Source of the DNA: Gracilaria caudata
Lineage: Eukaryota > Rhodophyta > Florideophyceae > Gracilariales > Gracilariaceae
NCBI GenBank assembly: GCA_030374735.1
Contig: JASCIV010000890.1
Location: 1 to 10,741 of the forward strand
Reading direction: 5' to 3'
DNA: 10,741 nt
Each line of letters starts with the position of its first letter. The first letter of the stretch is position 1. The translations under genes and the position numbers were made by a program. Positions 7,370 through 10,741 of this stretch are shown here, piece after piece. The notes beneath the pieces are model-generated. The model was not told where the DNA came from. It saw only the letters and a list, made by a program, of their open reading frames with translations, and searched no databases.

Positions 7370-8071
7370 TCAAAAGCGCGCATTGCGCTTCTGCTTGCCC
7401 TTCATTGCACATATCCGGGCGTGGCCAAAGCACCATTGGCCAGTTTCTGATTGATTCTGTGGCGCACTGTAAGGGTAGTGCTCGTAAAGCAAAATGCTCG
7501 ACGAGATGAATGGGGCAGCTTTGGGAGCTTCATATCTTGTGGTTGGCTTGGTATGATACCACACGCCACAGAGGGGAAGACACGATGTTTGTGGTGGTGC
7601 GACCGAGCACGACGGAGATTGGGAGAACCAGAAAAGCTGTGGTGGGAGGGAAGCATCACCTCTGACACCGAGAAAATAAAGATAGGAGAATAACCAGAAA
7701 CTGCGTCGCCCAGTGCGTGGGCTGCGCGAAGCAGAAAATCAACATCATGTGACAACTGGGCTATAAAGGATGTCCGGTCAGACAGCCAGAGAGACGTCCA
7801 CAGCGATAACCTGTCACACATGAAGCAAAGCAAGCCACTGTAAACGAGCGATTATTATCATACAGCGCCATCAGCACGCCCGCCTCTGTGAACGATTGGT
7901 GCGTGTAAATCGGAGAACAAGACTAGCACTGGACTGTTTACTCTTTCGAGATCCGCGAACCGAACCACATAACTCCTTCCATCCGCGCCATGCCATCTGC
8001 TCTTCTTCCCGCCCCTAGCAATAGCATGCTATTGGGGTGCCATACAGAATCCCCATATCAAACGGTGCCCT
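7370..8071. other. Non-coding spacer between the two minus-strand genes
   Basis: This should hold the ankyrin promoter and the 3' end of the secreted-protein gene. A plus-strand TATAAAGG occurs at 7762 but has no evident plus-strand gene. The minus-strand frame 7402-7833 is open for ~140 codons but has a composition that does not look like protein. I saw no canonical AATAAA on the minus strand here. Confidence 0.5.
8019..8034. repeat. 16-bp perfect palindrome
   Basis: CAATAGCATGCTATTG is perfectly self-complementary. CCCC (8012-8015) and GGGG (8034-8037) would extend the stem past a three-base bulge. It lies just downstream of the secreted-protein gene and could be a transcription-end hairpin or a dimer-binding site. 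Confidence 0.6.
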
Positions 8072-8201
8072 TCAACCCCTCAACCTCGGCCGGCACGATC
8101 TTCTCACACTGCAACTTTGCTCTCCCATGCCCGCGCTTGCACGCTTGCAACAGCTCTGCATGACGTGCAACGCAGTCAGCGAGAAGTCTTGCGTATTATT
8201 A

Positions 8202-9037
8202 TCACACACATATTGCAGCTGTGCTTCGCTTTCGCCGGAGCATGTCTTCACGACCCAGCTCGTTGCCAACGGGCGAGTCCTCAATCAGATATCCAGCCGC
8301 TCCCAATGTGACCAAATAATTCTTCTTCTGCTCGCATTCACAAATCCATGCAACGTCAACTACGTCGCTGCTTTCTTGCTTTGATGTGTATAACTCTGCC
8401 TCACACTCTGTTCGGTTTCCTGTGAACGGTTCGATGGTATCTTGTTCTTCTTTCGTGAGAGGTTCCTCATCGCATGCTTTCAACACGCCATTCGCTTCGT
8501 CGATGAAAGCCGTCGCATTTCGATTACAAACAGAGCTCAGATGTCGCACATTTCGTTCGTAGCAGCGTAGAAACGCTTCATTGCGACCAATTGTGTTGTT
8601 TGCTCCGCTAGGCGCTGGATAACAGGTGTAGAACGGAGCAATCTCCTCTCCGTCTGCTGGAGAGCGACACAGGCTGTAATGAAGTAGTTCAAGCTAGTGT
8701 AGTCACATATACATACGCGTGATGCTTCAAGCACCTTCTGTTGTCACTACACTCTCTGCAGTGACAACTACAAGCTCTCTGACGCGTAGTATAAATAAAG
8801 AGGTACGATTTGGTCTGCGCCTCCTCATGAAGGGCAGCCAATCGTGAACACACACCTCATCCTTTGACGTTTGTCCTGAGTACTTGTCTCTGTATTACAT
8901 AGGCAGCCGAGAAAGTACAGGTTGAGACTTGTGAACGAGATGTTTAGCTGAACCCTGCACCTCGGCTCGCTTCTTTCCGTGCCCGAGCAAAGCGAAACCA
9001 ACGCCAGAGAAATCGCAATCTTCAACAACGCCTTCAT
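8202..9037 (-). CDS. Probable spliced gene for a secreted, Cys-rich, N-glycosylated protein
   Basis: My model has exon 1 9037-8856, intron 8855-8756 (100 nt, GTGTGT...TGCAG), exon 2 8755-8717, intron 8716-8674 (43 nt, GTATGT...TACAG) and exon 3 8673-8202. The phases agree (2 and 2) and give 230 residues. The start MKALLKIAISLALVSLCSG is a clear signal peptide with a good ATG context. The mature part has about thirteen cysteines and four N-x-S/T sites (NIS, NNT, NAT, NRT), all pointing to the secretory route. Exon 3 is open for over 150 codons. The 43-nt intron is short, and exon 2 is the least certain part. An alternative end uses a donor at 8270 and acceptor at 8219 (52 nt) and runs to 8072, adding more cysteines (256 residues). 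Family not recognised. Confidence 0.5.
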
Positions 9038-9530
9038 TTTGGCGTTATTGAATGTGATGGTTCTATCAATCTCCCTTTACCTCCGTCTTTACACACCAAC
9101 TTAAATGGACATTATCATGTGGAATTTCAGAACGCCAGTTTGGAAAGGCTAGGGTTGGCCACGAGTAATATAGTCTACTGCGCTTTTTGGAGTATGCGCA
9201 CCTTCTCGGCCTCTGCCCATCAAGCGATCGTCACGATAGGGTCGCTTTGAACTCCTTCATCTGGCATGGCCACAATGTTAGCAGGCCTCATTGCGTTCAG
9301 CATGGCCCATCATTGTCCCCACCTCGCAAAATTTGTTCGATACTCGCAATGCCGAAACTATAATGCACAAGCACGGCTTACACGCTTGTCCCGCGCACTC
9401 GATGTTCCTACCACATCAAGGGATTCAGAAGAACGCCCGCTACCGATACTTCCACCGTGTGCTCCATTTTGGCTAAGGAATGCCAACTCATGTCGAGCCA
9501 TGTCACGTGAGTCCCATTCGTTCCGGTACC

Positions 9531-9538
9531 TATAAAAG
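9531..9538 (+). promoter_or_regulatory. Candidate TATA box (+)
   Basis: TATAAAAG matches the TATA consensus and is followed 20-odd bases later by a short ATG frame running toward the right TIR. The CACGTG core sits about 25 bp upstream. No substantial downstream gene supports it. Confidence 0.3.
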
Positions 9539-9617
9539 CACCAGTAATTTAAGCAGTTATGAAAACAACTGAGCAACTCCGGCGCTCTTGCCTGGTCCTC
9601 TGTACTGTACCTCCACT

Positions 9618-9625
9618 CTTTTATA
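9618..9625 (-). promoter_or_regulatory. Candidate TATA box (-)
   Basis: The minus strand reads TATAAAAG just inside the right TIR, oriented toward the secreted-protein and ankyrin genes, so it is a candidate internal promoter for minus-strand transcription of the element. Confidence 0.3.
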
Positions 9626-9670
9626 GCAGTGCCCCTTTTCACGTACTTTAATAGTAATCTGGGTTCTTAA

Positions 9671-10741
9671 ACAGCTTTTGGGGGCCTCAGAGAGCCCGGG
9701 AGCCTATAACTTCATGAGATACGGCGTCTGTCAGCTGCAGACGACAGACGCTGTTAGTCTCAATATCATATCTAGAACAATGCTTTGGGCCAGCTCTTGA
9801 GAGGCCAAAGGCCTAGGAAACCAGACGTTCGTGCTCTTTCCAGCAGTCCGTAACCCTGGGCTAGGCTCGCAAGAATAATATTACGTCGATGATGACGCAA
9901 AAATGATAATGTATTAATATGATATTGATGTAAGCAAGAGCACGAAACAAAGGGTTCCGGTTAGGGCATTCGACAGTCATTGAAAAGAAACCGCTGCGTC
10001 TTGCGCTTTGGCTACTCTAACTGTTCAGAGCTTCTAACGGATAACCATGCAAACACGAGTTTATACCTTTCGTTTGCAGTCTGCGCTCGGCGAAGCTCAT
10101 CCGCTTGCCGGAAGTTTGCACACACAGGTTCTACACAGCCTGTCAATGGGCTGGGCATTGATTTAAAAGCAGTATTGAATGACAGGGTAGTGTTGTAGAG
10201 ATTCTTTCAAAAGCAGAATGAGATGAATAATCAAAACCGGCGGAGTATAAACAAACGAACACGGTTCTCTTTCATTTCATCCAGAAGTTGGTCACTCCAA
10301 CGACCTATGGGAGGCCGCCAGCGTAGGGCGATGTGCAAGTCTTTGGAAAAGTCCATGGCGGTGCTTCTTGGAAATCGTGCGTTATCCATGTCCGTCTTCG
10401 CTTCGCTGCGGACGGTCTCTTCCGTAAACCTTACAAAATTTTTCTAAATGCAAAACACGCAAAATACACTCAAAACAGCTTTGAGAATTACCATACTGTC
10501 CGTTGTGTACATCCAATCGAACGTCGCTTACTTCGAAACTGAACAGTGTTAGTTCCACAAATTGTTAAAGTATGTGCATAACTTCGAGCTGGAAGCAATA
10601 CGCTCAAACCAGCCTCCATACGTACAAAATTCTATGTAGGGCTCCAGCTCTTCCCATTCCATCAGCTGAGACCTAATCTTCTAAATGGATATTTAAGAAA
10701 CGTTCAGTTCTTGATCTTAAACAAATTCAACTCCTCCATAA
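9671..10741 (-). repeat. Right terminal inverted repeat (~1.07 kb)
   Basis: Reverse-complement partner of the left end, starting at ACAGCTTTTGGGGGCC and running to the last base. It differs from the left copy by substitutions and a few small indels, for example three extra bases in the left copy near 262-265 and four near 452-455. Inside its inner boundary the sequence has no relation to the left side, which fixes the boundary to within a base or two. Confidence 0.95.
9724..9751. repeat. 28-bp palindrome near inner edge of right TIR
   Basis: Counterpart of the left palindrome. The outer arms and CTGCAG centre are kept, and one change inside an arm relative to the left copy introduces a further mismatch. 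Its presence in both copies follows from the TIR duplication, so it is not independent evidence of selection. Confidence 0.75.

Larger units (their letters stand above)
9038..9670. other. Spacer between secreted-protein gene and right TIR, with facing TATA boxes
   Basis: TATAAAAG occurs on + at 9531-9538 and on - at 9618-9625, pointing at each other about 80 bp apart. A CACGTG G-box/E-box core lies at 9504-9509. The minus-strand box is the right orientation for the secreted-protein gene but lies 580 bp before its ATG, implying a long leader or an upstream non-coding exon. A 30-codon plus-strand frame starts at 9559 after the plus box; too short to call. Confidence 0.4.
1..10741. mobile_element. 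Large long-TIR element carrying cargo genes, probably non-autonomous DNA transposon
   Basis: Both window ends are inverted copies of one ~1.07 kb sequence that begin at the very first and last base, as expected if the window was cut at the element ends. Between them lie a kinase gene, an ankyrin gene and a probable spliced secreted-protein gene, none a recognisable transposase. Long TIRs with captured or cargo genes are known from Mutator-like and foldback elements, and from Polinton-type elements and linear plasmids. The first bases here are TTATGG, not the AG start usual for Polintons, and no polymerase or integrase is seen. Superfamily is therefore open. Flanking target-site duplications are outside the window. 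An inverted segmental duplication is the main alternative. Confidence 0.75.

Noticed and set aside
7402..7833. 143-codon minus-strand frame upstream of the ankyrin gene
   Set aside because: Composition is irregular, no motif, no supporting start context, and it occupies the expected promoter region. Could be re-opened by transcript data.
10223..10447. 74-codon plus-strand frame in the right TIR that looks protein-like
   Set aside because: The matching region of the left TIR has indels that break the frame, so the repeat is not preserving a protein.
1..10741. Polinton/Maverick or linear viral genome
   Set aside because: Long TIRs fit, but no polymerase, integrase, packaging ATPase, protease or capsid motif was found, and the ends do not begin with AG.
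1..10741. tRNA, rRNA or CRISPR array
   Set aside because: No cloverleaf with A/B box spacing, conserved rRNA block or spaced direct repeat array was seen by eye.

Overview
This window reads as one complete eukaryotic mobile element, or a closely similar inverted-repeat-bounded unit. The first ~1,078 bases and the last ~1,071 bases are reverse complements of each other, and both repeats reach exactly to the window ends, starting 5'-TTATGGAGGAG. No flanking DNA is included, so target-site duplications cannot be judged. The eukaryotic assignment rests on long AT-leaning non-coding spacers, monocistronic genes with A at -3 of the ATG, an AATAAA signal, a eukaryotic-type protein kinase, a class-typical ankyrin protein, a hAT-like nested MITE and short GT-AG introns. 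The lineage cannot be fixed from this sequence. A protist, oomycete-like organism or alga fits best, and that is inference.

Layout from left to right: left terminal inverted repeat (TIR, 1-1078); a nested CAGGG-ended, hAT-like MITE (1089-1619) just inside it; AT-rich spacer holding a frame-broken ORF relic (2127-2458) and a nested hairpin (2586-2699); an intronless protein kinase gene on + (2958-3809) with AATAAA at 3927; a convergent 3' spacer with two strong hairpins and an (AT)14 microsatellite; a large ankyrin-repeat gene on - (4637-7102); a 1 kb upstream spacer; a probable spliced gene on - (8202-9037) for a secreted, cysteine-rich, N-glycosylated protein; a spacer with two facing TATA boxes (9531 and 9618); right TIR (9671-10741).

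No transposase, integrase, polymerase or capsid gene is recognisable. The element is therefore probably non-autonomous, mobilised by a protein from elsewhere, and carries three cargo-like genes. The kinase keeps a full catalytic set but has a Ser in place of the catalytic-loop Lys and almost no activation segment. The ankyrin protein combines seven to eight ANK repeats, a Gly-containing hydrophobic segment and a duplicated ~90-residue C-terminal domain that I do not recognise. A signalling, ankyrin-adaptor and secreted-protein cargo set on a long-TIR element is the most unusual aspect. That the three genes work together is hypothesis only.
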